Shown here: piece after piece, positions 18,081 through 26,631 of the stretch
How positions within the stretch are numbered: the first letter of the stretch is position 1
Layout of the letters: each line of letters opens with the position of its first letter
Made by a program: the position numbers and the translations under genes
Notes under the pieces: model-generated
Told to the model about the DNA's origin: nothing
Databases searched by the model: none
Seen by the model: only the letters and a program-made list of their open reading frames with translations
Assembly: GCF_000590475.1 (NCBI RefSeq)
Contig: NZ_CP007441.1
Span: forward strand, 4,595,032 to 4,659,031
Direction: 5' to 3'
Origin: Stutzerimonas stutzeri
GTDB taxonomy: Bacteria > Pseudomonadota > Gammaproteobacteria > Pseudomonadales > Pseudomonadaceae
Length of the DNA stretch: 64,000 nt

Positions 18081-18096
18081 TGTTGTCCGGACAACA
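18081..18096. promoter_or_regulatory. Perfect palindrome, probable GntR operator
   Basis: TGTTGTCCGGACAACA is a perfect 16-bp palindrome located 62 bases upstream of the MaoC start, at the head of the leftward cluster. Its TTGTC-GACAA core is the shape recognised by several GntR-family repressors. No second copy was seen in the window, and the cluster encodes one GntR protein, so the pairing is reasonable. Confidence 0.7.
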
Positions 18097-18882
18097 AGCT
18101 AGCTAAAAATGAGACTGGTGGCAAGGAGCGCAAATTCGGCTCGTTAGAAGGTAGGCAAGGCAGGAGTTATGGCGTGCAAAAAACCGTTTTTATACATCGG
18201 CTTAGAGCCAATGACCGTTCGTCTGTTGGGCTTATCGGTGACAATGGTTAATGCGTCGGCAGGCTGGTTAGTCCAGCTCGAACGCTGGCAAATACCCAGC
18301 GCTATCAAGCTGAATCAGGGAACGCGATGGTGTGTTTGGCTGGGCCGCGACGGTGCAACGCCGGGTCTTATGAGTCTGTTAATTTCACCGGTGATCATGG
18401 CCGGCTAAGGCATCCACTGCAGGTCTCAAGTCGCTAGGTGTGAGTAAGGCTCAGTAAGGCGACGACAAGACGAGTCAGGGTTTAGCTAGTGGTCAAAACC
18501 GACATCATCGATATCAGCCGCCCCTATCGGCAGCATTTTCGAGGTTCCAGGGTCCACTGCACCCGATAGCACGCAAGCGTTCGCAAAGCGCGCCTCTGCC
18601 CGCCGCAACGGGCAATAACGGCAGTGGAAATAATGCCCTGCGAGGTTCCCTTCGCTTCGCTTCAACAAGAGATTTGTAACTGCCTTCCGATACTTCATGG
18701 AAGGAGCCAACCGCGTTCAGTCATCGCTATACCGTTGACCGCAAGCCAGTCGTAGAGGGGCCATGCCTATCTGGCCGGGCAAAAGCGGTGCAGCGATCCA
18801 TTGCCTTGCACCAAGGCGATCCCCGCCTTCGTCGCTTCTTACAATAAAAAAGGCGATTTATGGCAAAAAGCGAAACTCCAGC
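18097..18882. other. Divergent intergenic region with no supportable gene
   Basis: About 0.9 kb separates the leftward C5-dicarboxylate operon from codB. Short frames (for example 18169-18408 plus, 18486-18710 minus) lack ribosome-binding sites and recognisable protein sequence. The G+C content is visibly lower than in the flanking genes. A TGGTCAA half-site at 18490-18496 resembles half of a RutR site but the other half is poor. Confidence 0.4.
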
Positions 18883-18897
18883 TGTGCAACCTGCACA
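18883..18897. promoter_or_regulatory. Inverted repeat upstream of codB, candidate PucR-type operator
   Basis: TGTGCA-ACC-TGCACA is a perfect 6-3-6 inverted repeat, 95 bases before the codB start, in the only promoter-sized gap of the codB-pucR-codA unit. Binding by the PucR-type regulator encoded in this unit is plausible but unproven. Confidence 0.45.
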
Positions 18898-18991
18898 ACG
18901 ATCATTGAATATCCCCCTGACCATTCGCTGATCCCGAAGTGGCACGACCGCTGCTAGAGGCATGACTTCACCCACCTGTGGAGTTAAGGAC

Positions 18992-20272
18992 ATGTCTCAA
19001 GCTCACCAAGACGATGACTTCCCCTTGAGCGAAGTGCCGGCCACGGCCCGCAAAGGATTGTTTTCCACCTCGATCATGCTGTTCGGTTTTACGTTCTTCA
19101 CGGCAACCATGTTTGCCGGCGGCCGCATCGGCATGGCCTTCGACTTCACCACGTTGCTCTGGGCTGCGGTTATCGGCAACCTGTTGTTGGGCCTATATGC
19201 CGCGGTGCTCAGCCTTATCGCATGTCGCAGCGGGCTCAACTCGGTGCTGATGGGGCGCATCTGCTTTGGCGAGGTGGGCAGCAAGCTTTCCGATGTGATC
19301 CTCGGCTTCACCCAGGTCGGCTGGTACGCCTGGGGCACAGCGACCATCGCACTCGTACTGGTCAAGATTCTCGAATTACCTGAAAGCCTGACGATCCCGC
19401 TGATGGTGCTGTTCGGCTTCGGCTTCTGCATCACCGCTTTTGTCGGTTACAAGGGTCTCGATCTGCTGTCGCGCTTCGCGGTACCGGCCATGCTGGCACT
19501 GCTGATCTGCTCGCTGTGGATCGCAACTCGCGACGTGGGCGGCCTGGACGCACTGATGGCCATCGAGCCCAGCGAAAGCATGAGCCTGAGCATGGCCATC
19601 ACCATGGTCTTCGGTACGTTCGTCAGCGGTGCGACACAAGCCACCAACTGGACGCGCTTCGCGCGCAGCGGGCGGGTTGCCGTGTTGGCGAGCCTCATCG
19701 GGTTTTTTATCGGTAACGGGTTGATGATCATTGCCGGTGCCTATGGCGCGATCGTCTATCAGCAGCCGGACGTGGTTGAAGTACTGGTCCTGCAGGGCCT
19801 TTCCATGGCCGCCGTGGTGATGCTGTTTCTCAACCTGTGGACCACCCAGGACAACACCATCTACAACTTCGCCGCCGCCGGCTGCAACCTGCTGCGCACC
19901 GGCCGCCGCCGATTGGTCACCATTGGCGGCGCCGCAATTGGCACGCTGCTGGCGATCGGCGGCATGTCCGACATGCTGGTTCCCTTTCTGATCCTGCTCG
20001 GCTCGATCATTCCTCCGATCGGCGGCGTGATCATGGCGGACTACTTCTACGCCCATCGCGGCCGCTATCCGCTACTGGCCGATGCGCAACTGCCCGCCTT
20101 CAACTGGGTTGGTCTCGCGGCCTACTTCATCGGTGCCCTCTGCGCCTACCTGTCGCCTTGGGTCGCCCCCATCGTCGGGATTCTGGTGGGCGCACTGGCT
20201 TACGTTGCGCTGTTTGAACTGCAGCGTTCGCGGCTTGGCCGAAAAGTGGAACTGGCGCAACCGCGACCATGA
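18992..20272 (+). CDS. codB: Cytosine permease (NCS1 family)
   Basis: The 426-residue protein has about twelve hydrophobic segments and the CodB-like start PLSEVPATARKGLFSTSIMLFG, followed by FTFFTATMFAGG, GFTQVGWYAWGT and NWTRFARSG. It imports cytosine with a cation for deamination by the codA product two genes later. The ATG at 18992 follows GGAG and AAGGA; an ATG ten codons earlier (18962) has no obvious site. Its last four bases (ATGA) overlap the start of the regulator gene. Confidence 0.92.
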   Translation: MSQAHQDDDFPLSEVPATARKGLFSTSIMLFGFTFFTATMFAGGRIGMAFDFTTLLWAAVIGNLLLGLYAAVLSLIACRSGLNSVLMGRICFGEVGSKLSDVILGFTQVGWYAWGTATIALVLVKILELPESLTIPLMVLFGFGFCITAFVGYKGLDLLSRFAVPAMLALLICSLWIATRDVGGLDALMAIEPSESMSLSMAITMVFGTFVSGATQATNWTRFARSGRVAVLASLIGFFIGNGLMIIAGAYGAIVYQQPDVVEVLVLQGLSMAAVVMLFLNLWTTQDNTIYNFAAAGCNLLRTGRRRLVTIGGAAIGTLLAIGGMSDMLVPFLILLGSIIPPIGGVIMADYFYAHRGRYPLLADAQLPAFNWVGLAAYFIGALCAYLSPWVAPIVGILVGALAYVALFELQRSRLGRKVELAQPRP

Positions 20273-21507
20273 GCCTCACGGTATCAACAGTCCTCGCACT
20301 TCCAGGCCTGGAGAGCTTGCGCCTGCGTGCGGGCGCAGCAGGTCTGGACAACCCGGTGCGCTGGACCTACGTAGCCGAGAACGAGGGCATTGCCGATTGG
20401 GTAACCGGTGGCGAGCTGATCTTCGTCACCGGAATCAACCATCCACGTGACGAGGCCAATCTGCTGCGCTTGCTGTATGAGGCGCAGGAGCGGGTCGCCG
20501 CTGGCGTGGTGATACTGACCGGCGAGGAGTTCATCCACTGCATCCCCGAGCCTGTGCTTACCGAGGCCGACCGGCTCGGCGTCCCGCTGCTCGAGCAGCC
20601 CTACCAGCTGAAGATGGTGGTGGTCAGCCAGTCAATTGGCACGGCTCTGGTTCAGGAGCAGATGCTCGGACGCTCCCGCGAACATGTCCTGCAGCAGATA
20701 CTCGAGGGCGACTACCAGTCACTCGACGGGCTGTTGAGACGAGCCGATAGCCTTCAATTAGGCCTGGCCGCGCCGCGCCAGATTGCGCTGCTGAAGCTGC
20801 AGGACAGCGAACGCCTCTTCACAACAGAGCCGGCGTACGATGCCGAACGACGCCTGCAGGCGTCTCGACAACTGCTACAACGCAGGCTGGAGCAGATCCT
20901 CAACGAACTCGGCGATCCGCTGCCCCTGGTTTGCCAAGGCGAACACTGGATCGCCCTGCTGCCAAACCGGGCGCTCCATCAGCCCAGCAACCATCAGGTA
21001 CTGGCGACAGCGCTGGATGAATTCAACTCCACGCTGGCGCCCTTGCGCCTGTTCGCCGGCATGAGCGCCAGCGGCCACGGCCCGGCGCAACTTGCCACCG
21101 GCCTGGGGGAAGCCCGCCAGGCACTGCTCGTCGCGCAATCGTTTCCCGAGCGCCTGGGCCTGTGCTGTTTCAGCGACCTCGGTGTGCTGGAGCTGCTCGG
21201 TGCCATTCGCGACCGTAGCTTGCTTGACCGTTTCGTCGACAAGGTGCTCGGGGCATTGATCGGCGACGACTCGCGGCACGAACCCGTGCTGATGCCAACG
21301 CTGGAAGCCTGGTTCTACGAGAACGGCAACCTGGCGCTCGCCGCCCAGCGGCTGTCCGTACACCGCAACACACTCAGCTATCGCATGCAGCGCATCGAAG
21401 CGCTGACCGGCTGTTCATTCAACGACCCGCACGACCGACTGAACGTGGCCGTCGCCCTGATGATCTGGCGACTGTCTTCGCCCCAACCAAACAGGAGTAC
21501 CGCATGA
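20269..21507 (+). CDS. PucR-type transcriptional regulator of cytosine use
   Basis: The 412-residue protein has the PucR layout. The N-terminal purine-catabolism regulator domain (about 1-125) contains RWTYVAENEGIADWVTGGELIFVTG. A GGDEF-like middle region follows, and the C-terminal helix-turn-helix is near residues 365-390 (LSVHRNTLSYRMQRIEALTG). Such proteins usually activate nucleobase catabolic genes in response to a base or intermediate. It is translationally coupled to codB upstream and codA downstream (ATGA overlaps on both sides), so it almost certainly controls its own operon. Confidence 0.9.
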   Translation: MSLTVSTVLALPGLESLRLRAGAAGLDNPVRWTYVAENEGIADWVTGGELIFVTGINHPRDEANLLRLLYEAQERVAAGVVILTGEEFIHCIPEPVLTEADRLGVPLLEQPYQLKMVVVSQSIGTALVQEQMLGRSREHVLQQILEGDYQSLDGLLRRADSLQLGLAAPRQIALLKLQDSERLFTTEPAYDAERRLQASRQLLQRRLEQILNELGDPLPLVCQGEHWIALLPNRALHQPSNHQVLATALDEFNSTLAPLRLFAGMSASGHGPAQLATGLGEARQALLVAQSFPERLGLCCFSDLGVLELLGAIRDRSLLDRFVDKVLGALIGDDSRHEPVLMPTLEAWFYENGNLALAAQRLSVHRNTLSYRMQRIEALTGCSFNDPHDRLNVAVALMIWRLSSPQPNRSTA

Positions 21508-22739
21508 ACATCATCAACGCCCGTCTGCGTGGCAAGGAAGGGCTCTATCGCGTCGAGCTCGACGGCGAGCGCATCGCGGCGATCGCCCCTCAACCGAGCC
21601 CTGCCAATTCAGCCGGCGGCGACTTGGATGCTGGCGGCAATCTGGTCACCGCGCCTTTCATCGAGCCGCACATTCATCTCGACGCCACCCTTACCGCCGG
21701 CGAGCCGAACTGGAACATGAGCGGCACCCTGTTCGAGGGCATCGAGCGCTGGGCCGAGCGCAAGGCCACGGTCACCCATGAGGACACCAAGACGCGGGCC
21801 AAGAAAACCATCGACATGCTCGTCGAGCACGGCATCCAGCATGTGCGCACCCACGTCGATGTGACCGATCCGAGTCTCTCGGCGCTCAAAGCAATGGTCG
21901 AGGTGCGTGACGAAACCCGTCACCTGATCGACCTGCAGATCGTCGCTTTTCCCCAGGAGGGCATCGAATCCTTCGCTGGCGGTCGTGCACTGATGGAGGA
22001 AGCCATTGCCATCGGCGCCGACGTGGTCGGTGGGATTCCACATTTCGAAAACACCCGTGAGCAGGGTGTCAGCTCGATCAAATTTCTGATGGATCTCGCC
22101 GAGCGCAAGGACCTTCTGGCGGATGTGCATTGCGACGAGACGGACGACCCACAGTCGCGCTTTCTCGAAGTGCTTGCCGAAGAAGCCCGCATACGCGGGA
22201 TGGGCGCGCGCGTGACCGCCAGCCATACCACGGCCATGGGTTCATACGACAACGCCTATTGCTCCAAGCTATTCCGGCTGCTGAAGCAGTCGGACATCAA
22301 CTTCATTTCCTGCCCTACCGAAAGCATCCACCTGCAAGGGCGCTTCGACAGCTACCCCAAGCGACGTGGGCTGACGCGCGTGGCGGAGATCGACCGCGCC
22401 GGGATGAATATCTGCTTCGCCCAGGATTCGATCGTCGACCCCTGGTACCCATTGGGCAACGGCAACATCATGCGCATCCTCGAAGCCGGCTTACACATCT
22501 GCCATATGCTCGGCTATGAGGACCTGCAACGCGGCCTCGATCTGATTACCGACAACAGCGCTCGCACCCTGAATCTGGGCGAAGGCTACGGCATCGAAGC
22601 CGGCCGGCCGGCGAATCTGCTGATTCTTTCGGCACCGAACGACTACGAAATGATCCGCACGCAAGGCCACGCGCTGGCCTCGATCCGCAACGGAAAGTTG
22701 CTGATGCAGCGCACGCCGGCGCGCGTCGAGCGGTGTTGA
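21504..22739 (+). CDS. codA: Cytosine deaminase
   Basis: The 411-residue amidohydrolase has the metal site of bacterial CodA: PFIEPHIHLDATL (His56 and His58), DVHCDETDDP (His and the catalytic Glu), TASHTTAMGSYDN, and FAQDSIVDPW (metal-binding Asp). The CodA-specific GEPNWNMSGTLFEGIERWAE is also present. It converts cytosine to uracil and ammonia in the cytosol. The uracil made can be broken down by the RutABCDEF pathway about 9 kb away. The start overlaps the regulator stop by four bases. Confidence 0.95.
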   Translation: MNIINARLRGKEGLYRVELDGERIAAIAPQPSPANSAGGDLDAGGNLVTAPFIEPHIHLDATLTAGEPNWNMSGTLFEGIERWAERKATVTHEDTKTRAKKTIDMLVEHGIQHVRTHVDVTDPSLSALKAMVEVRDETRHLIDLQIVAFPQEGIESFAGGRALMEEAIAIGADVVGGIPHFENTREQGVSSIKFLMDLAERKDLLADVHCDETDDPQSRFLEVLAEEARIRGMGARVTASHTTAMGSYDNAYCSKLFRLLKQSDINFISCPTESIHLQGRFDSYPKRRGLTRVAEIDRAGMNICFAQDSIVDPWYPLGNGNIMRILEAGLHICHMLGYEDLQRGLDLITDNSARTLNLGEGYGIEAGRPANLLILSAPNDYEMIRTQGHALASIRNGKLLMQRTPARVERC

Positions 22740-22872
22740 CGTCTCGCCAGAGGCTGCGCTGCCGGACGCTCTAGCGACGTGAGCTGAATCCTCAAGTTTC
22801 CCGGTGACGTTCGCAGGCACTGGGAAGCCACGTCACCGAGTGCCTGAGAGCGCTTTACGCTGCGATGCCTTT

Positions 22873-22895
22873 GGGCGAACAAGTTCGCCCCTACA
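22873..22895. repeat. REP-like hairpin after codA
   Basis: GGGCGAAC (22873-22880) and GTTCGCCC (22883-22890) form a perfect 8-bp stem with a 2-base loop, flanked by CTACA. The reverse complement, TGTAGGGGCGAACTTGTTCG, is the common Pseudomonas REP form. It lies between the convergent ends of codA and the ABC operon. Confidence 0.75.
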
Positions 22896-22998
22896 AGTTG
22901 GGGCATTTGCATCGTTGGGGCAGCGCTTCACGCGACTCAGCCATTCAGATAAGCAGCGCCGTGCACGGGAAGCGTCGGCCCTGATTCATCCGTTCTGC

Positions 22999-23925
22999 TC
23001 AGCGCCGCTCCTCTCGAATGAAGGGAATGCCGAGCGCCCCTGGCTGATTGCCGGCAACGTTCTTGCCGCTGGCGACCCAGATCATCACGGCAAGCGTCAC
23101 CGCGTAGGGGGTCATCAGCACGAAGTACTGCGGAAGGCGCACGCCAGCGGCGGCCAGTTGCGGGATCAGCGCTTCGATGCAGCCGAACAGCAGCGCACCG
23201 GCCAATGCCTTCCACGGCGACCAACGCGCGAAGATCACCAGCGCCACGGCGATCCAGCCGCGCCCGCCAGTCATGTCGGCGATCCACAGCTTGGTGCTGA
23301 GCACCGAGATATAGCCGCCCGCCAAGCCGATCAGCGCCGAGCCGGCGAGAATCGCCGCCAGCCGATAGCCGAGCACCGAAATCCCTGCCGCATCCGCGGC
23401 CTGCGGGTTTTCGCCAACGGCGCGCATCCGCAGGCCCGTGGTGGTCCGCGTGAGAAAGGCGACCACGGCGAGCACGATCAGCGGCGTCATGAATACCAGC
23501 GGGTTCTGCACGAAGATCTTGCCCAGCAGCGGCAGCTCCGACAGCGGCCAGAGCTCGATGGCGCCCAGCCCCTTCACCGGCTTGTTGGTCCAGTCCAGCA
23601 GCGTGCCGAGCAAGCCGGTCAGCCCCTGGCAGAAGAACACCAGCGCCAACCCTGCGATCACCTGATTGATGCGCAACACCAGCACCATCAGCGCGAACAG
23701 CAGCGACACCATCGCCGCCGCGCCCATGGCCAGCATCAGCGAGATCCCTGGCATGCCATAGGCCAGCTGCGCACCGATCCCGGCCAGCGCGCCGACCAGC
23801 ATCAGCCCTTCTGCGCCCAAAGCCAGCACCCCGGCACGTTCGGTGAGGATCAGCCCCAGCGCCGCCAGGGCGAAAGGCACGGCGAAGTCCGGCGTATTGC
23901 CGAGCCAGTTGGCGATCATGTCCAT
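22999..23925 (-). CDS. BMP-family ABC transporter permease 2 (nucleoside type)
   Basis: The 308-residue membrane protein shows the permease pattern of purine/pyrimidine nucleoside ABC systems: ILTERAGVLALGAEGLMLVGAL near the start, VIAGLALVFFCQGLTG, RTTTGLRMRAVGENPQAADAAGI (the coupling loop), and GRGWIAVALVIFARWSPW. It pairs with the upstream permease and the two-domain ATPase. Its ATG shares a base with the preceding stop (TGATG), so it is the last gene of a tightly packed transport operon. Confidence 0.9.
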   Translation of the reverse strand: MDMIANWLGNTPDFAVPFALAALGLILTERAGVLALGAEGLMLVGALAGIGAQLAYGMPGISLMLAMGAAAMVSLLFALMVLVLRINQVIAGLALVFFCQGLTGLLGTLLDWTNKPVKGLGAIELWPLSELPLLGKIFVQNPLVFMTPLIVLAVVAFLTRTTTGLRMRAVGENPQAADAAGISVLGYRLAAILAGSALIGLAGGYISVLSTKLWIADMTGGRGWIAVALVIFARWSPWKALAGALLFGCIEALIPQLAAAGVRLPQYFVLMTPYAVTLAVMIWVASGKNVAGNQPGALGIPFIREERR

Positions 23926-25061
23926 CAGCTTTCGCCTCCCTGAATGCGGCGGATACGGTGGCGGATAAAGAAATCCGACGAGGCGACGCAGATCACCAGA
24001 ATTGCCTGGATCAACTGCACCATGGAAAAGGGGATCTGGTAGAAGACCTGCAGGCTGCGCCCGGCAACGAAGAGCATCGCCATCAGGAGCGCCACCACCA
24101 GCGCCGCCACCGGGTTGTTGCGCGCAAGAAAAGCGATAAGGATCCCGGAAAAGCCGTAGCCCTGATAGAACGACTGAGTCAACCGGCCCTCCTGCCCCGC
24201 CGTGACCAGAAAGCCGGCAATCCCGGCCATGGCGCCGGAAATCAGCACCGTGCCGATGATCATCTTCTCCACCGGCACGCCCACCGCGCCGGCCACCCGC
24301 GGGTTGGCGTCGACGAAGCGCAGGTACAGCCCGGCGCGGGAAATACTGAGAAACCACAGCGCCAGCAGCGCGACAACCACCGCCAGCGGCACCGCCGCGC
24401 TGATGCCATCGAACAGTTCGGGCAGGCGCTCGAATGGCTGGAATTGCGTCGAATAGGGAAACGAACTCTTCGGGTCCTTCCAGCTGCCGTAGAGCAGGTG
24501 CAGGAGGAAGTTGAGGGCCAGGTAATTGAGCATCAGCGTCGAGATGATCTCGTTGACCTTCAGCCGCAGCTTGAGCAGCACCGGCGCCAGCGCCCAGAGC
24601 AAACCGCAGAAAATTGCCGCTGCCAGCATCAACGGCAGACGCAGCACGGGCGGGCCGACCTCGAACAACGAGATCGCCGTGGCGCCGATGGCGCCCCAGA
24701 TCATCTGGCCTTCGAGGCCGAGGTTCCAGAATTTGGCGCGAAACGCCATGCAGCCGGCCAGGCCGACCAGGATCATCGGCGAGGCCTGGAATAGCACGGC
24801 GGTGAGACTCTGCGCATCGAACACCGTCATGATGACGAATTCGTTGAGCAGCTCGCCGGCCGGTACCCCGGCGGCGATCAGAATCGCGGCGGAGATGCCC
24901 AGCCCCAGCAACAAGGCGAGGCCGATGATCACCGCCTGCCAGTGCCAAGCCAGTTGCTGGCGGACCTCCAAGGCGTAACGCCGCGACAGTAGCGGCTGTT
25001 TCGGGCGCTTAGCCACCGGCGCAGTCTGCTCCAGCATCACGGGGCGTACCTGTTCATTCAT
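23925..25061 (-). CDS. BMP-family ABC transporter permease 1 (nucleoside type)
   Basis: The 378-residue protein has a soluble N-terminus of about 40 residues, then eight to ten hydrophobic helices. It contains NLGLEGQMIWGAIGA, VNEIISTLMLNYLA, GVPVEKMIIGTVLISGAMAG and GYGFSGILIAFLARNNPVAA, all typical of the first permease of ribonucleoside importers. It overlaps the ATPase gene by eight bases. The transport direction is import, given the periplasmic binding protein in the same operon. Confidence 0.9.
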   Translation of the reverse strand: MNEQVRPVMLEQTAPVAKRPKQPLLSRRYALEVRQQLAWHWQAVIIGLALLLGLGISAAILIAAGVPAGELLNEFVIMTVFDAQSLTAVLFQASPMILVGLAGCMAFRAKFWNLGLEGQMIWGAIGATAISLFEVGPPVLRLPLMLAAAIFCGLLWALAPVLLKLRLKVNEIISTLMLNYLALNFLLHLLYGSWKDPKSSFPYSTQFQPFERLPELFDGISAAVPLAVVVALLALWFLSISRAGLYLRFVDANPRVAGAVGVPVEKMIIGTVLISGAMAGIAGFLVTAGQEGRLTQSFYQGYGFSGILIAFLARNNPVAALVVALLMAMLFVAGRSLQVFYQIPFSMVQLIQAILVICVASSDFFIRHRIRRIQGGES

Positions 25062-26631
25062 GGCTCACCTCTTCTCGATTGAGCTCTCCGTGACTGAGCT
25101 CGCCATGGCTCACCATGGCCTTGCCGATGGCCTGGCGGTCCGCGGGACGGTCGAACTCGGCGACGATGCGCCCGGCGTTCATCACGCCGATGCGGTCGGC
25201 CAGAGCCAGCACTTCATCGAGGTCTTCACTGATCACAAGCACGGCCGCGCCGGTATCGCGCGCGGCGCGCAGGCGGGCATGCACGGCGGCAGTGGCGCGC
25301 ACGTCGAGCCCACGGCTGGGGCTGTGCACCAGCACAAGCCGCGGGTCGCGGGAGAATTCGCGGGCGATCACCAGCTTCTGTGCATTGCCGCCGGAGAGCA
25401 GCGCGGCCTTCTGTTTCAGCGAGCGCACACCCTGCACGTCGAAGCCAGACACCGCCTCGGCGGCCTCGGCCTCCAGGCGCTTGCGCCGCAGCTTGAAGAA
25501 CGAGCCGTAGCGCCCGCTGTGGATCTGCCCAACGCCGAAGTTCTCGGCCACCGAAAGCTCACCCGCCAACGCCGTGCCGTAGCGGTCGGCCGGGATCGCA
25601 GCGATGCGCAGCTCGCGTCGCTGCTCTGGACTGGCACCGTGAAGATCGCCGAAGCCTGCCAGTTCCAGCGTGCCTTCACAGGGTTCGGGCAGGCCCATCA
25701 GGACATTGGCCAGTTCGCTCTGGCCATTGCCGCCGACACCCGCGATGCCGTAGATCTCGCCGGCGCGCAGATTCAGCGTCACACCATTGAGCGCGCCGTG
25801 CCCGCCCACGCCTGACGAACGCAAATCACGCACCTGCAGCCGCACCTCGCCCGGTATCGCCGGCTGGTATTCACTGGCCGGCGCCGACTCGCCCACGGTC
25901 AGGCGTACCAACTCGGGCACCGAAACCGATTGCGGATCGAGGGTCTGGATCGTACGCCCGCCACGCATCACGGTGACGCGGTCGGCGAAGCGCTTTACAT
26001 CGCTCATCTTGTGGGTCACCAGAATCACCGCAGCGCCCTGGCGGGCAAAGGCGCGCACCGTTTCCAGCAGGCGCTCGGCTTCCTGATCGGTGAGCACCGC
26101 CGTCGGCTCGTCGAGGATCAGGATCCGCGCGCCCGCCAGCAGTACCTTGAGAATTTCCACCCGCTGCTGCTCGGCCACGGAAAGCGACTCGGTGACTTTG
26201 CGCGGGTCGATGACAAAGCCCAGCTCGGCCGCCTTCTCGCTGATCTGCTGCTCCAACGCCGCCAGGCGCTGGCGATGGCTGCCCGAAAAGGCATGATTGC
26301 CGGGCCCTTCGGGCAACGCCAGCTGGATGTTCTCGGCAACGGTGAACGGCTTCACCAGCTTGAAGTGCTGGTGAACCATGCCGATGTGGTAGCGGCTCGC
26401 ATCCCGCGGACCGCTGAGCCGTACCGCATTGTCATTGATCAGCAGCGATCCGCTTTCCGGTGCGTAGAGGCCGGCGGCGATGTTCATCAGCGACGACTTG
26501 CCTGCGCCGTTCTCACCGAGCAGCGCATGCACCTCGCCCCACTTGGCGGTGAAGTTCGCCTGGGTCAGGGCCATGAAGCCGTCGAACGACTTGCTGACCC
26601 CGGAAAGCTGAATCGCGTTGAGGTTGCTCAT
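25054..26631 (-). CDS. BMP-family ABC transporter ATPase, two nucleotide-binding domains
   Basis: The 525-residue protein contains two ABC domains in one chain. The first has Walker A GENGAGKSS (about 40-48), the signature LSVAEQQRVEILKVLL and Walker B RILILDEPT. The second has a degenerate Walker A (GVGGNGQSE) and signature LLSGGNAQKLVIAREF, as usual for sugar and nucleoside importers. It powers the two permeases downstream. The ATG at 26631 overlaps the binding-protein stop by ATGA; the longer start at 26673 would lie inside that gene. Confidence 0.92.
   Translation of the reverse strand: MSNLNAIQLSGVSKSFDGFMALTQANFTAKWGEVHALLGENGAGKSSLMNIAAGLYAPESGSLLINDNAVRLSGPRDASRYHIGMVHQHFKLVKPFTVAENIQLALPEGPGNHAFSGSHRQRLAALEQQISEKAAELGFVIDPRKVTESLSVAEQQRVEILKVLLAGARILILDEPTAVLTDQEAERLLETVRAFARQGAAVILVTHKMSDVKRFADRVTVMRGGRTIQTLDPQSVSVPELVRLTVGESAPASEYQPAIPGEVRLQVRDLRSSGVGGHGALNGVTLNLRAGEIYGIAGVGGNGQSELANVLMGLPEPCEGTLELAGFGDLHGASPEQRRELRIAAIPADRYGTALAGELSVAENFGVGQIHSGRYGSFFKLRRKRLEAEAAEAVSGFDVQGVRSLKQKAALLSGGNAQKLVIAREFSRDPRLVLVHSPSRGLDVRATAAVHARLRAARDTGAAVLVISEDLDEVLALADRIGVMNAGRIVAEFDRPADRQAIGKAMVSHGELSHGELNREEVSHE

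Noticed and set aside
18169..18408. 79-codon plus-strand frame upstream of codB
   Set aside because: No ribosome-binding site or family resemblance; probably chance coding.
4457..18991. Direct repeat of the tRNA 3' end marking an integrated island
   Set aside because: I looked for a second copy of the tRNA-Arg tail and for an integrase in this stretch and found neither.
23926..24948. Fusion-looking extension of the second ABC permease frame
   Set aside because: It is the out-of-frame shadow of permease 1; the true start is the TGATG overlap at 23925.
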